64,000 nucleotides of DNA, from positions 9,066,779 through 9,130,778 of the forward strand of contig JAJEKV010000035.1 of NCBI GenBank assembly GCA_021234155.1, read 5' to 3'. This DNA comes from Isoetes taiwanensis (Eukaryota; Streptophyta; Lycopodiopsida; Isoetales; Isoetaceae). Every line of letters starts with the position of its first letter. Within the stretch, counting starts at the first letter, position 1. The position numbers and the translations under genes are program-made. Below the pieces are notes generated by a model. That model was not told where the DNA came from. It ran no database searches and saw only the letters and a list, made by a program, of their open reading frames with translations. Positions 31,748 through 44,035 of the stretch are shown here, in pieces.

Positions 31748-34700
31748 CTGCCAGACATAAAAGTTCGCAAGTTCTTGTTATATTTTATTATATTCATGGT
31801 CCATCCATCATGAGCTGCATTTCACTTTTCACTAGCGCTAATAATTATTATATTTAACATGGCAGGCAGTGACAACTTTATCATGAAACAGAAGTAGCAA
31901 TGCATATACGCTTTGCATATTTGAGAGACAAAACTAGCAAATGCATGTCTGCTTTGCGTGTCTGAGTGGCATAATTTCTACTTGACAATCCTCATTTTCC
32001 TAACTTCAAAGCAACCAAATATTATAAACCTGCATCTGCAAATATTTCTCAACCTAGTGGGTACTGAACCTAGTCATATGCCTGCTCGAAATTTATACTA
32101 GGGAATTAAATAAATTATCAAACTATAAAAGGTTCTTTAATGCCATTTATTGAGTACTATATCAGGTGCGTACTTCGTTAATAGAAAACAAACTGTTAAC
32201 TATTTAAACATATTTGCTAGTCTTGTGCCATATCACAAGTTGAAATTATGCCTTCATGTTGTATATACAAACTAGACTTCTCATAAAGATATCTTTTGCA
32301 ACATTTTCTTATGCTACAGGAAATATACATCACTCTAAATCTTGACGGCAATATCCTGTTGCAAAGGAGCTTGGGAACCTGCAAAGCTGACACACACATC
32401 TGCCTGCCAGCATAACTGCAAGCAAATATAAAGCCTTCAAGCTATAACCCTACCAGGTTTTTTTGTCAAGTATAACCCAGGTTCCTTCCATCTTATCACA
32501 CCAGATATAAGGTGCGACCATGAGAAACTACCTATATGACCATACGCTCTTAACTTGGTAAAGAAAAATAACCTTAAAAGTAGCCCGGCTTTACAATAAA
32601 AAAGCATTGTGAATATGCTAGATAGCCTACTAAACAAATTCACTGGACAGACTTACACATCATCATCGCTTGAAAGACTACATAAGTTGCCAAGATGTGA
32701 TACCTGCCAGAAATAGCTTCTCCACAAAAAACACCTAGCAAAAAAGGGAATAGTTGGGAAATGTAAACACATGGACCTCCTGCAACAAATATTTTCCCAA
32801 TTTCAGCTCATCAATGACAACATGTGCCTCCACAACTGAAACACATCTCGCATGCATATGGATCATGGCACTGCCAAAAATGCATGTTGTTGCAATCCTA
32901 TTTTGCAACTGCCACAAACTTTTAAGATGAAAACAGATGTAGCAGTATTGAGAAGCACATCAACCAGGTGCATTTGATCAAAGCAGCTAAGCCCCTCCTA
33001 ACAAATTCCATCATCTACCACCTTTATAAAACATGTACAGTACATCATAGCTCCACAACAATGTCAAAGGATATGCATTTGGATTTGAGATATGCATCCA
33101 TTGCCTCCAAGATCAAACGTGTCAACCTTCATGAATACCAAGCATGTCAACCTTCATGTTGTGTTTGCTATGTATTAATAGTTATTTGGTGGTTCATTCA
33201 TATTTGGTGGTTGTTGGATTTTGGAGAGGGCCTCAATATTATATTGGATGCATAATGAAACTCTTTTATGTTTCAAGAAATATAGGTATTCCTGATCCAT
33301 CCATTTTCATCCCCAAAACCTCTGCATCTCCATCTGCCAAATACCGTTCTCTTAAAAAGATTTAACCTGTAAGAAAATCAGAGATGGAGAAGAGCCGAAT
33401 TTGCCCTAGCCGCTTCCAATAACAGAAAATGAATACAAGAGGAAGTCAGTTTGCCGAGTGCCGGAGTTTTGCCCAGCACCCTTTCGCCATATCTAGCTCT
33501 TGCAAGGCCAGAAAGCAAAAAAAAAGAAGAAGAAGAAGGGAAAAAAAAAAAGCATCAAAGAGGTGATTGAAAATAATGAAGATTTTTTTTAAGATAAGAT
33601 AAAAAAAATGAACTTTATATTTCATTATATTGATAATGGTCTATTGCATAAGTTTTGTTATTCTTCAACTCTTGATCATGGGTTCAAGTCCTCCCATGTG
33701 CAACATGGTACGAAGTTACATTTATTTTGCCCCAAGTGTTTAAAGGCGAAGATTACTTGTTCTCTCCAAGTTATTCGAAGTTCAATTATTATATTTAGAT
33801 TGAAGGTTTTCAAATATGAAGATTGCATATCAAGGGTCAGTATTATAATTTTGTTTATATATATGTTGAAGACAATTATCCTTCTATTCAAGTCAAACAC
33901 CGTATTATAAAGATCAAGATTATATGGTTAGTGCGTATGCTTTTGCAATTTGATTGGATTTCATTTTCAAGTTTTTTCAAGAATTCAAGCTATCAAAGGA
34001 AGTTGTACAAGTTTTGTGCTGACCTAGAAGGCAGCAGCACCTCATGACCTATATGAAGTGTGATAGAAAATGTATAAGTGATGTGAAGGGGATAGAGCGC
34101 CATACAGGCAGTAGAGCGAGGGTGCCACTGATCTGAATGGGACTTGCCACCCTATGATTGATGAAAATGAAGTGATGTTAGAAGTTTTTAGTATTTCTTT
34201 TCCTTGGAAGACTTCTATAAATACTTTTGAAGACTTAGAGACATTTTGATATTGGATTTTTGTCAAGTTGTGATGCTATTTTGAGGACCAAGTTGAAGAC
34301 ATAAAGATCAAATAGAAGATTTTTGAAGAATTCATCGAGACGATGAATAATCTTGGGAGGGAATAATGTTGTGTGTTTATCTTAACTATTTTTGCATGAC
34401 GTGCTTAAATTGATGGAATGTGTGCATAAATGGAGAACTATATGGGTATAATGTGGAGAAAATGTTAAAAATATGAAAATATTGTGGAGGAAGCATTTAT
34501 GATGTATTGAAGTGGAACCTATGGACTTGAAGGAGTATTAAAGTCCTTAAGAAACATTTTCAATGGATGACATTCTGATGATGTGTCATGAATCTGGAAG
34601 AGCATGGTAGTTGCAAAGAGATTAGATGGCCTAGATTTGATGTTGAGTTGGCAAGATCTAGTGTTGAGTTGGCAAGATCTAAGGTTGAGATTTGCCTAGA

Positions 34701-35560
34701 TTTGGTGGATAGAATCAAGTGCAGTTTTGTATAAGATAGCCAAAATTCATGTAGAAGGGAGGCCCAATTTTGGAAGATGACATCTAGGCAAAGTTCTTGA
34801 AGTTGTGAGTATCTTTCTTGATCAGTTGAATAATATTATATTGAAGTATGATATTTTGAGTATGATTATGTGATTCTCTCATGTGTGATCTCAATTTCTC
34901 TAATCTCAAACGAAGTTAAGTTTATGATATGAATTGGTGCAAGAAATTATGATGGAATGATTATGTGGTGATGTATGATGCCAGTAGAATTAGGCTTAGC
35001 CTGTCTGATATACCTTGAGATTTGCTTTGATTCTTGTCGTTAGCTCTTGATCTTCGGTTTGCCTTGGTTGCGTTGACAAGCTAACAAGGGTTCTATCTGT
35101 TCCAAGAAAAACTATTGACATGGCATTTAGAAGACGTATATTTGCAGAGTCTGAAGCCGGGCCTTGGTCAATATTTGGTAGAAGAAAAGAAGTGACGCAT
35201 TCTCACCTGAAGAGATAGCCACTGTGAGGAAGTTTTGGGATGAAAATACTAGAGTTTCACCTTACAAGAAGCATGTGAGGAAGCATTTGACGGAAAATGG
35301 TGAGAAAATTGATCATCCTATTCATCTGCTAGAGATCATACAGGTAATAGTTTCAACCAAAAATATTACAAAGTTGTACACTAGTTCTTTGCTTTGTGAG
35401 CTAACAACTACATTTATGATTATCATTGTGTTCAGGTTCAATTGTACCTCCAAAGCAAAATATAGGCTCGCATCCTGGATGTCCTCCATTTTCGTGTCTA
35501 CACCTGGTACACGATACAACTGATACATGATACAACTGTTTAATGTGTCTCATCAAAACA
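31748..35560. other. Long stretch without a recognisable gene
   Basis: AT-rich, with small frames only. Points noted are a tRNA T-arm-like GGGTTCAAGTCC at about 33680, a GCCGAGTGCCGG word at about 33455, and a purine tract GGGAGGGAATAA followed by TGTTGTGTG near 34355 that could be a polypurine tract/LTR junction. The region 34620-34690 has local repeats of GTTGAGTTGGCAAGATCTA. None is enough for a feature call. Confidence 0.4.
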
Positions 35561-36700
35561 TCAGCTTCTACACATGTACTTGTTCCTTGTGTCCATCACT
35601 ATCTGCTCATGCTTCTTACGGAGATAGGCTTTTTTCTTTCTCTTAATCATTCTAATATATTCCTTCCTTGCTTTGGCCTTCGTAGCTCCTCTGGTTAATT
35701 TAAACTTCTTTCTTTGCATCCTGCATTTATGATCAAACCATCCATTGCAATACAGCCCCAACCTTTGCATGTTCGAAATGAAGCCAGACTCAACTATCAT
35801 CTGAGTGAGAGCACGACTAAGGTCCACCGCGCTGGTTGGCCAAGAGATGGTAGAAGCTATGTTTTCACAACAGTCCTTGTATAATTGAGATTTTTCATAT
35901 CTCATAATAAGTTTAAGTGATGCCTGTGGCACATCAATATGTGCAGGCATGCCTGCAATACGAATGGCAAGAAATAAAGGTGCAATACGAATGGCAAGAA
36001 ATAAAGGCTCATTTTCTGACTCAATATTATCTTTTCCAACAGCAAAACTAACTACTCGTTGGGCAAAAGAAGGCTTTCCTATTACATAATCTACCACACT
36101 TGCCTCTCTACATGTAGTAGCTTCTGTGTCTGGAAACTTGGCCGTGCCATTAAAGATAACCATATTTAAGCCACTGCAAAGTGATAGTACATGATGCCCA
36201 TGAGGAGAAGGCCACCGTATTTTGTCAGATGATTTCCTGCCTCAACCAGTCTCTGTCAGTTCAGCGTCATCTAACATTTCCACCCATTTTAGATCCCCTT
36301 CAGTACTAACCATGGCAACCTGTTTTTGCGAAGTCCGTCCATTGAAGTCACCCATTAACAAGACATCACATGTGTCACCAAATGAAAAAACATCCTGCTC
36401 CAACTGTGCAAATGGATCATCACTGTCCAATTCCCCTATATTATACACTGGAGATCCCCGAGGAGGAAAATAACAACCAGCAATGTAAATGCTACCAAAT
36501 TGCCCAGGCACAACAATCCAGATAGTTTGAAGAGACGCCTTTGCATATATAACTAAATGTGCAAATTCATTTCTAACAAAATATGCCTCCACCCCTTGGG
36601 AGACCAAACAGAATGAACGAACTTAAAACCAATAATATCAGGCAAACCTGATTCTTCATGCTCACCTGTTTCGAGAAAGAACACAATATCTACATTGGTC
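35561..36700 (-). pseudogene. APE-type endonuclease (LINE or Helentron type), frameshifted
   Basis: Three collinear minus-strand frames make one endonuclease. It starts VDIVFFLETGEHEESGLPDI (catalytic Glu). It continues GVEAYFVRNEFAHL, SIYIAGCYFPPRGSP and LLMGDFNGRTSQ (about 36345). After an in-frame TGA it reads ASVVDYVI, then a basic linker (WFDHKCRMQRKKFKL; ARKEYIRMIKRKKKAYLRKK). No reverse transcriptase follows. A 27-bp tandem duplication (35954-35980 and 35981-36007) repeats PLFLAIRIA. It lies on the same strand as, and just downstream of, a Pif1-type helicase and a gag-like segment. Confidence 0.8.
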
Positions 36701-36719
36701 AATAATGTCTCATCCACTT

Positions 36720-37435
36720 CCATTTGATTGAGAAAAGTTTGCTTAAGATCCTGGATGGTGGAATCTACTGCAATTTTTAGTGCTACCTGTATTGCCCCTT
36801 GCACGGCATCTAACAGCTCCTGTTTCAGATTGCCCATTATCATAGCTTGAAAGGCAGGATGACCTGCTTCTTTCTTCTGTAGACTGGCCTGCAGAGATGC
36901 CAGAGAGAGCCCTGATGTGTTAATTGTAGCTTGCTACCCAAGATTCCCCACAGTGATGTTATGAGCCTATGCTGCAAGATCCCAATTCCCTGCATAAATA
37001 CTATGGGCAAACCTCTGTTGTGCAAAATCTCCTACAGCAGCTATGTTCCTCTGTTGTGCAAAATCCCCTGCAGCAGCCGTGTTGTGGGCCAGTTCGTACA
37101 AGCTCATGGCAGACCCGACCTCCCCTGTAGCAGCCGTTGGAACCGCTGCAACCTCCGATGTCTGAGCCAGCCTGATAATATTTTTTAGCCAATCCTTGTT
37201 ATTACCATCAGTTTCATGGGAACGCTTCTGCCAGCACTATCTGAGTCGGATTCAAGTCCGAAAACCAAGTTATTTTCCGGAATAGTGGTAACAGAAATAG
37301 CCACAGGCTTTTGAAGCCCCTTTTTAGCATCACGTGCATTGTCTTTGGATCAGCTTTGAATCTGCTAGTATATGGTCGATGTACTTTGTTGCCGTCAGCG
37401 TGTTCAGCGTTGTTGCGACGAGTGTCGGTGGCCAT
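36720..37435 (-). pseudogene. Gag/ORF1-like segment upstream of the endonuclease
   Basis: An ATG at 37435 starts MATDTRRNNAEHADGNKVHR. After a frame change the readable sequence is NKDWLKNIIRLAQTSEVAAV, then YELAHNTAAAGDFAQQR with an imperfect repeat of IAAVGDFAQQRF. It runs into KQELLDAVQGAIQVALKIAV and a short coiled region before the endonuclease. The repeat comes from a 36-bp duplication (CTCTGTTGTGCAAAATCYCC at about 37011 and 37050). I read it as the ORF1/N-terminal part of the endonuclease element. The ATG is only 22 bp after the helicase stop. Confidence 0.5.
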
Positions 37436-37457
37436 TTGTCAGTGAGGTTGGGCATAA

Positions 37458-39705
37458 TCATCCTCCACGGATCTCTCTTTTCATTTTCTGGATCTCTTTT
37501 GTAACTCTGTTGTCAACGGTGAAGTTTCGGTTTGTCAGCGGGTGCTTCAAGAACAGTCCTGCCATTGTCTTCACTCGCGAGATAGCCATGTATGCCATTC
37601 CGTGCATGTGCATGCCTCTGGGGTTGAAGCATAGCTGTTCGACTGTGCCACCCTGTGACCTGTGTACTGTCCTAGCAGCGACTGGTTGGACGGGGAACTG
37701 GCATCTCATGATCTTGTGTCTCTCGTTTTTTCCTGCCTGGCATAGCTTCGTCAGCTTTTGGATTGGTGTCCATGTTGGCTCGATCCCTTGGGCATAGAGG
37801 TGTTTCAGCCTATTCTTCTTGTTATGGGCTTCATGAATAATATCCAGAGTGCATCTGTCTCACCCACGACCGCGCGCCGCTGCAGGATGCCATCAGCACC
37901 ATTGACGAGGCCATCGGATAGGTCAATGTTGCTCGTCAGCTCAACGAGCATAGTCCGTTTCAGCTCTAGTTTGTCTCTCAACCCGTACGTCTTTCGAGAG
38001 TCTGTCGATAGGCTGATGCTTCTTGGACAGCCATCCTCGTGCGTGTCTATAGACTGGATGAGGATGCCTTGCTCTATTATTTCGGTGTACACTGTCATTG
38101 TGCTCGTCCTTGTCTTTATTCTTGTGGAAGACATGCGGAAGACGTGGATCGCGATGTGTTGGCCGGATGCAGGTGGAGTTCACGAGGTGCAGGTCATCTA
38201 CCATTTGCTCTAATATCCTCATATGGGACGACGGGCGTGCAAAGGGAAGGTCGTCTCCTTGCCTTACGATCTCGGTCAAGTCATAGTACCTGAAATTCGA
38301 TTTCCATGAGTGGTACAGGTCTGGGAACTGGACAGAGCCTAGCCGTTCGGCGTCGTCGACATCTGGGTCGCAAAAATTCCACTTGTCAAACATTGGCTTC
38401 AATTGGTAAAAGTCCCCAGCTGCGATCACTGACATGCCCCCAAACGGTATGGACGTCGCAGTGGCCTTGTACCTGAAACTGAATCACGCAAATGGGTTAG
38501 TCACACGTGCCTGTTTCTCGTGCGGGCTTGCGGAGGCAGGTGAGCTGAGATATGACTTACTTGTTGTATAATACATCGACATGGAAGAGGAGGCGAAGCT
38601 CGACCATTGAGATCTCGTCTATGACCAGCAGTCTCACTGCCTCGTAGGCATTCCTTTCCGTTTGCAGCGTCGCAGACGTGGACATCGTCATCTTATTTCC
38701 AAACGCTGCTGTTGGTCTTATGCCGAATGCCGAGTGCAGCGTGATCCGCCCCAACATTATCTGCTGCCCTGCCTGTGTACGCAGCTATGACAACCAATGA
38801 CCTGCTCAATGCATCGGGGAGATCTTGTTGAAAGAGCTGCTTTTGTCCCTCGATGAGGCACTATAGCAACCGCGACTTACCCACACCCGCACCGCCCATG
38901 AGAAACAGGTTGTACCTGTGGGTTAGGTCATGTAGCTTTTTGTACATGATATCGTCGTACAGTAATCGTTGGCCCTTCCTCAGCGTCTGCACCATTGCGT
39001 CGTACAACTCATTGGGCATGATTTGTTTATTCGGTACCATCGTCCTCTGCACCTGCAATGGACAAAAAGGGGTGAGTTTCTAATAAATGATAAGACCAAT
39101 TCTGCATCATGTACCTCTTGCGAAGACTGGTGTAGAGTGCAATATGGAAGATCTGCGCCTACATCAAATTCATCCTCGCCTTCCGCTTTCTCATCTTCAT
39201 TCGATCGTCATGTTCTATGGTGATCGATCTCGTCGGCTATCCTCTCTATGTCACCCCAACTATGCAAATCCCCAGTGTGCTGGAATGTTAGCGTTGTATG
39301 AGCTGCTTCGATTTCTTCTTGCTTCGCCATGTATGCACTATAGTAGCTCGAGTGCCCGTCCAAGAGATCATATTCCGTCCTGAACTGCACGTGCAACAGA
39401 AGCGATTTGTACGCCCATCCTTCTGTGTCTTTATCCTCGTTGAACTTCACATAGCTAACTACAGCCGCTTTCGGATTGCCTGATCTGTCCTTCCTCATTT
39501 TGTTCACAAATTGCCCATGCTCATCCTTGTATAGCTTGGCTGCTCGCGCAAGGCTACTGTGTTCGAGCTCCGCCGTCCAGCCGCTTATATTTGTCGATAA
39601 TGTTGGGAGCGAGGATATCTGTGCTATTAGGATCGATATGGGCGACTCACATGGAGAAATATCGCTAGGTCGACTGAAAACTGGCCGCCCCAGTGCAAAA
39701 AACAA
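37458..39705 (-). pseudogene. Pif1-type helicase of Helitron style, intron-containing, decayed
   Basis: A superfamily-1 helicase is readable on the minus strand: an N-terminal region (AELEHSSLARAAKLYKDEHG to IERIADEIDHH), Walker A NLFLMGGAGVGKSRLL (38880-38915), AAYTGRAA, Walker B RLLVIDEISMVELRLL (about 38600), AAGDFYQLKP (38400), LTSNIDLSDGLVNGADG (about 37900), and QPVAARTVHRSQGGTVEQLC plus MAISRVKTMAGLFLKHPL (motifs V/VI). Two short introns with GT-AG ends are apparent, about 39113-39059 and 38562-38461. A TAG follows SRLL, and several frameshifts occur (for example at RAADN/VGRITLHSAFG). No HUH replicase domain is visible upstream. GC content is well above the neighbours. Helitron/Helentron origin is inferred. 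Confidence 0.82.
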
Positions 39706-41010
39706 AAATTTCAGCCTGGTTCAAAAGCTTCAGCTGTACGGCGCGTTGCAGATAGGAAAATAATCAACAACTGAAAATAGCCCATGCGCTGAAGCAGCAC
39801 GAGGGAACAAAAACTCTCATATGAGTCCCACATTAGCCCTAGTTCCATGCACCATATGGAGAGAGAGAGGGAGGGAGAGAGAGTAAATTGGATTATATAC
39901 TAATCTGTCCATAGGTTGTATCATAGGGAAGGTTATGACGCTTGCAGAAACTCTTTGGAGCACACCAAGTCGGATCAACCTTGTCTGGATGTTTTGTTAT
40001 AACGTTTGATATTTGTTCATGCTGACTACAACAATCTCTACATCAACATGGCGAGTATTGATCAATATAACTCTGCCTTGAAAGAATTAGAGGTGCTATG
40101 CCTTAGCTGCATAGCTCACGGGCACTTCTTTTTCTCGTGGAGGTGGATAGTCTAGTCAAGGCATCTCTTTCCATGCTAGAGGAGTCCAGAGAGAAGAAGG
40201 AAGGCATTCTATAAAGGATGAGATTGGATAAATGTGTTTAAATGCTCAATTTGAAATGCAAAGGAATCATTTGAAACACATTGCAAGTGCAATGAAACAT
40301 TGCACCTAATTTAGGTGTTGTGTAGCTACTTTAATAACTTGAAATGCATTTCAAAGGTTGCAGTTTGAGATGCATATGAAGTTAATGTGACTTTTGAAAT
40401 GCGTTTCAAAGGTTGCAATTTGAAACATGTAGTAAAGATATAGTTGTAACGCATTGCAAAATGTTGTAATGCATTTCAAAGGTTTCCCTTTAAAAAATAT
40501 TTCAAAGTTTGATCTTATTGTTTTGTAATGCGTTTCAATCCCATATGCATTTCATATTACGATTGCAGTTTCAATTGTAATGGTGTTGTACTTTCAATTT
40601 TCTTATTTTTTCATAGTGATCAGCCGTTTTTACGTTGTGTGATCTATAGAAATATGAGCGCACTATATTGCCAACAAATGTTCAAAACAAAAACTACTAG
40701 AAAAAAATTAGTTCTCATCTCGTAGAGATGACCACAAAGATTACCAATGGCGGTATTTAATCTCTCTTCATAGGAGGCACTTATTGCTGCAAATCTTTTG
40801 ATCCACCTCTACTCTTTGGTTATTACACCATAAAATGACATTCTTTGTCTTTGACATAACAATCTTCACTATCACTCCTTGTTTATTAATGTGGAAGATG
40901 TTTAGATAAACCAGAGAAATGGCATTTTCCATTTCGGTCCCTTTCAGGATATTGAAAGTGCTTTCCAACTTAGTGAAAGGAGGTTTTTTTGTTTATGATC
41001 AAGATGGAAA
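39706..41010. repeat. Intergenic with (AG)n and GAAATGCATTTC palindromic repeats
   Basis: A (GA)-rich run lies at 39860-39884. From 40240 to 40545 the sequence is dominated by variants of TTGAAATGCATTTCAAAGGTTGCA, at least three close copies at about 40340, 40397 and 40467, plus partial ones. GAAATGCATTTC is itself a perfect palindrome. No gene was seen. Confidence 0.65.
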
Positions 41011-41100
41011 AGAATAGAAAAGAATAGAATAGACTTGTTATCGTCCACGGAGACCAATTGGCCTATAGGACCCAAAGGAACCTCCATATATTTCCTGATT
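41011..41100 (-). repeat. Solo LINE 3' tail
   Basis: A GAAAAGAATAGAAAAGAATAGA tract is followed by TTATCGTCCACGGAGACCAATTGGCCTATAGG. On the minus strand this is the conserved LINE terminus GGTCTCCGTGGACGATAA with a (TTCTT)-like tail. It is either an extremely 5'-truncated LINE or the end of a SINE. Confidence 0.6.
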
Positions 41101-43340
41101 TCAAGTCCTCTAGATGCGCGGCAACACATTGTCAGAAGTTACAAATGCTTCCCAAAGTGGAAATACTTTCCATTGGGTTATCGAATCCAAGGATCAAAAC
41201 CTAGCAGTTTGCCATAAAGTTGAGGTAGTTAGTCTCTTTTATCATTTGCATGTGTATCTTGAGGACTTTAGCTGCCTTAGAATTTTGAGTTTGTTGGTTC
41301 AAGACATTTCAAATTGAGGTTAAGTGAGGTCCGTTTAAGCTTAAATGGTATCACACTTCCTATAGTTCTTTTTTCTTTTCTTTTCTTCTTTTCTTTTCAG
41401 ATGCTTAAACTTGAAATCCTTATTCCTAATAAGCTATTGCAATTTTGTCAGTTCTATTTAATATGCTATTGACAAACCTAAGATCTAACTCACGTCAAAC
41501 TAAGGAAAGTGAAGCGCGATGTTGCTATGAGATGGGTTTGATCCCCGACCTTTGATATTGGTCTTTTTTGGTATCTATACAACTATGAAGTATATGGGTT
41601 TGTCTTTTAAACAAATGCATAGTAAATGGCATGTTATAGTTTTGAGATTTTACATGCAATTTGTCTCTGTATATTTATTTTAATTTGGATTGGCATTTTG
41701 GGATATCATATGACCAGCATTAGTCGGGAGCCAAGGTTTATGGCAGATTCAACATCGTTTCTATCTTTAACTTAATGCATAGTTCAACCAACTACAGAAT
41801 AACTTCAGGGAGCTTCAAATTAGAACGAGCAAACCATTCACTACAAATCCAATGTAAGTGTTTTTTTTTTCATTGTTTCCTATTTTTTAACATGTGATAA
41901 AGTTCGTCCACTACAATCTCAATCAAAAACTATTCCCATCAAACGGATTGAAAGAATATTCTAAGTGTGTTTTGCCACCACCAAACCCGGTGCAAAACAA
42001 GGGAAAGAAGAAGAGTCATTTCCCATCGTGGCATACTCCAAGTACCATGCATTGCATGTATGCGCTAAAGGCAGCCATATCAAACGTGGTGAAGCAACTA
42101 AATGGAATAGCATGGCAAATAAAAATATAGCACTTACTACTTATTAATGCCACCACTTTAATAAGTCAAAAGTGTGCCAACACTAAGAGTGCACGATAGT
42201 GGGGGATCCACAAACCACATTATTGAGTGTATGACCTCAAAGTCTAAATTATTGTTTTGATATGCTCAAATTAAGGCACATGTCATACTAGCGATAGCAC
42301 CTGATGATCCGCTCAAAAACTTTGGTGACTTGCAATCAACTACACACAACAACAAATGCTTTTTCCAAAGTACGTGTAAAACAATGTTTTAGATAACAGA
42401 GAATCTCTTTAATAGGAGGCATTTTAGCAACCTTTTGCACAATTCGATGTACTTCAACTCAAAGCAAAAGGAAGAACAAAGTGGAGGGTATAATCATCTC
42501 AGGTTGCCAACTCTTTATGCAACCTTTTTAGGATTCCATGATGGTTATTGTGAGGTTTACGTATGATTCTAAGTAAACAAACTTAAAATCATGTTCCTTG
42601 ACAACCACGCAAGTTAAGGATAATGGCTAATGACAAGATACAAATGATAAAAATAAGGTTTAAGTCTCACGATAGTGAGATTCAAATTGACAGGTGGGTT
42701 GTCGTTAATGCAAAGTATTATTCTAGTGAGGCCACGTGGCAGTTAATGCAGAAAAAAAGAAGGGCGGATGATTCTGCTCAGCCAGCCCACACAAACCGCA
42801 ATAGGTTGCGACAATAGCAACATATAAATTTTCTTAGAGTTCCTTGGTTATCTCACTCTCCATTTTGTAGGAAAATGGAAGAGGAGGATCCCCTTTCACA
42901 ACAGCAAGAGGCCCTCTCTGAGCTGGCACCGGTTGCGGGCCACTATCCCCCCCTACCCCACAACAGCCTGTTGCATAAGGGGATCCATGGAGACACCTTC
43001 CTTATTCAGCCCCCCTTGTGACGTGGTACCAAATCTAGCCCTCCAATCAAGCATTCAACGGTGGGGTACGATGCCACGTAAGCAGGGTGGCTAAATAAGG
43101 AAGACTAGCCACATAAGGGGATCCTCTCTCCCTTTGGTGTTGCAGAAGGGGATGCCCCCAGGGGCCGCAGTGCCATAAGGGGATGCCCCTCTCCCTTTTG
43201 TTGCGGAAGTACATGGCCAAAATAATATCAAAACCACATGACCAAAAGGAACTTTAAAAAACTCTATGTTCACCTTTGATATAAAATTATGGAAGGTAGC
43301 TTTTCAGTTACTAACTTTTTTGCAGCTCATCGCATCTGCA
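41101..43340. other. No gene recognised
   Basis: Short frames only. The region 42890-43200 contains repeated AAGGGGATSCCC words and is locally GC-rich, but with no motif. A tRNA-like GGGTTTGATCCCC occurs near 41532. Nothing else is supportable. Confidence 0.4.
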
Positions 43341-43344
43341 ACGA

Positions 43345-43371
43345 ATTAAAAAAAAAAAAAAAAAAAAAAAA
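43345..43371 (+). repeat. Poly-A run
   Basis: About 25 consecutive A at the 3' side of a locally GC-richer block; possibly the tail of a plus-strand retroposon of unknown identity. Confidence 0.6.
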
Positions 43372-43479
43372 TTTAAATAAAATTTGAATCAAATCAAGTT
43401 TTCAATTGAATAAGTTTCCATTTCAATATTCTCAGGTCCAATATTTTAACAAGTTTGTTAATTAAAAAAATTGAATTAA

Positions 43480-43720
43480 ATTAATTTTTTATATCCACAG
43501 AAACCATGAGGTCTATGGAACCTAAATGTAAGAAATATGGTTATAGGTCCAGCATTTTGAAAAGTTCTCTAACTATAATAATTGAGTTGAATTAACTCTT
43601 ATCGTCCATAAAAACCATGAGGTTTATGGGACCAATACTTTTTTAACTAAAATAATTGAGTTAAATTAACTTTTATCGTCCACAAAAACCACGAGTTTAT
43701 GGGACACAATATAAGAAAGA
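43480..43720 (-). repeat. Three consecutive LINE-like 3' tails
   Basis: Three copies of TTATCGTCCAYAAAAACCAYG-AG-TTTATGGGA-type sequence lie at about 43490, 43598 and 43672. Each is preceded by an AATTGAGTTRAATTAA tract. They match, on the minus strand, the conserved terminus of the GC-rich LINEs. They could be serial insertions or a local tandem duplication. Confidence 0.55.
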
Positions 43721-43819
43721 GAGCACAACAAGACCATTATTGTCTTGGATTAAAAGAAGCAATTGCTGATTAATTGTGTCAAATCAATAAATCAATTCAG
43801 GTCATTGTGTTGGCTAATT

Positions 43820-44035
43820 TTTTTTTTTTTTTTTTTTTCCCAAACTACACACCATGCCAAACTTCTATCCAAATTCCCAAAAACAATGACACGCTTGTCT
43901 ACTTAATATAACCCAATTCCCAAGAAAACGAACACTTATCCACTTCCATCCACCAAATTTGCAAAAAACACGACACACTTATCAACTTACTATACCCAAA
44001 TTCCAAGAAAACGAAACACTTATCTACTTCCACCC
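43820..44035. repeat. Poly-T run and about 75-bp tandem duplication
   Basis: A poly-T run ends at about 43838. It is followed by two related units containing CAAGAAAACGAACACTTATC / CAAGAAAACGAAACACTTATC, near 43921 and 44003. No coding signal. Confidence 0.6.

Noticed and set aside
31748-33400. Upstream N-terminal exons of ETF-alpha
   Set aside because: I searched both reading directions for the conserved N-terminal motifs and found none; the pseudogene seems to be a C-terminal fragment.
33440-33470. CACTA transposon hint (GCCGAGTGCCGG)
   Set aside because: A single word without terminal CACTA repeats or TSD.
33660-33700. tRNA gene suggested by GGGTTCAAGTCC
   Set aside because: Only a T-arm-like box; no acceptor stem, D-arm or anticodon arm could be paired. 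The same applies to GTTCGATTCC at about 29068 and GGGTTTGATCCCC at about 41532.
34340-34380. Possible polypurine tract and LTR start (GGGAGGGAATAA then TGTTGTG)
   Set aside because: No second LTR copy or gag/pol was found in the neighbourhood.
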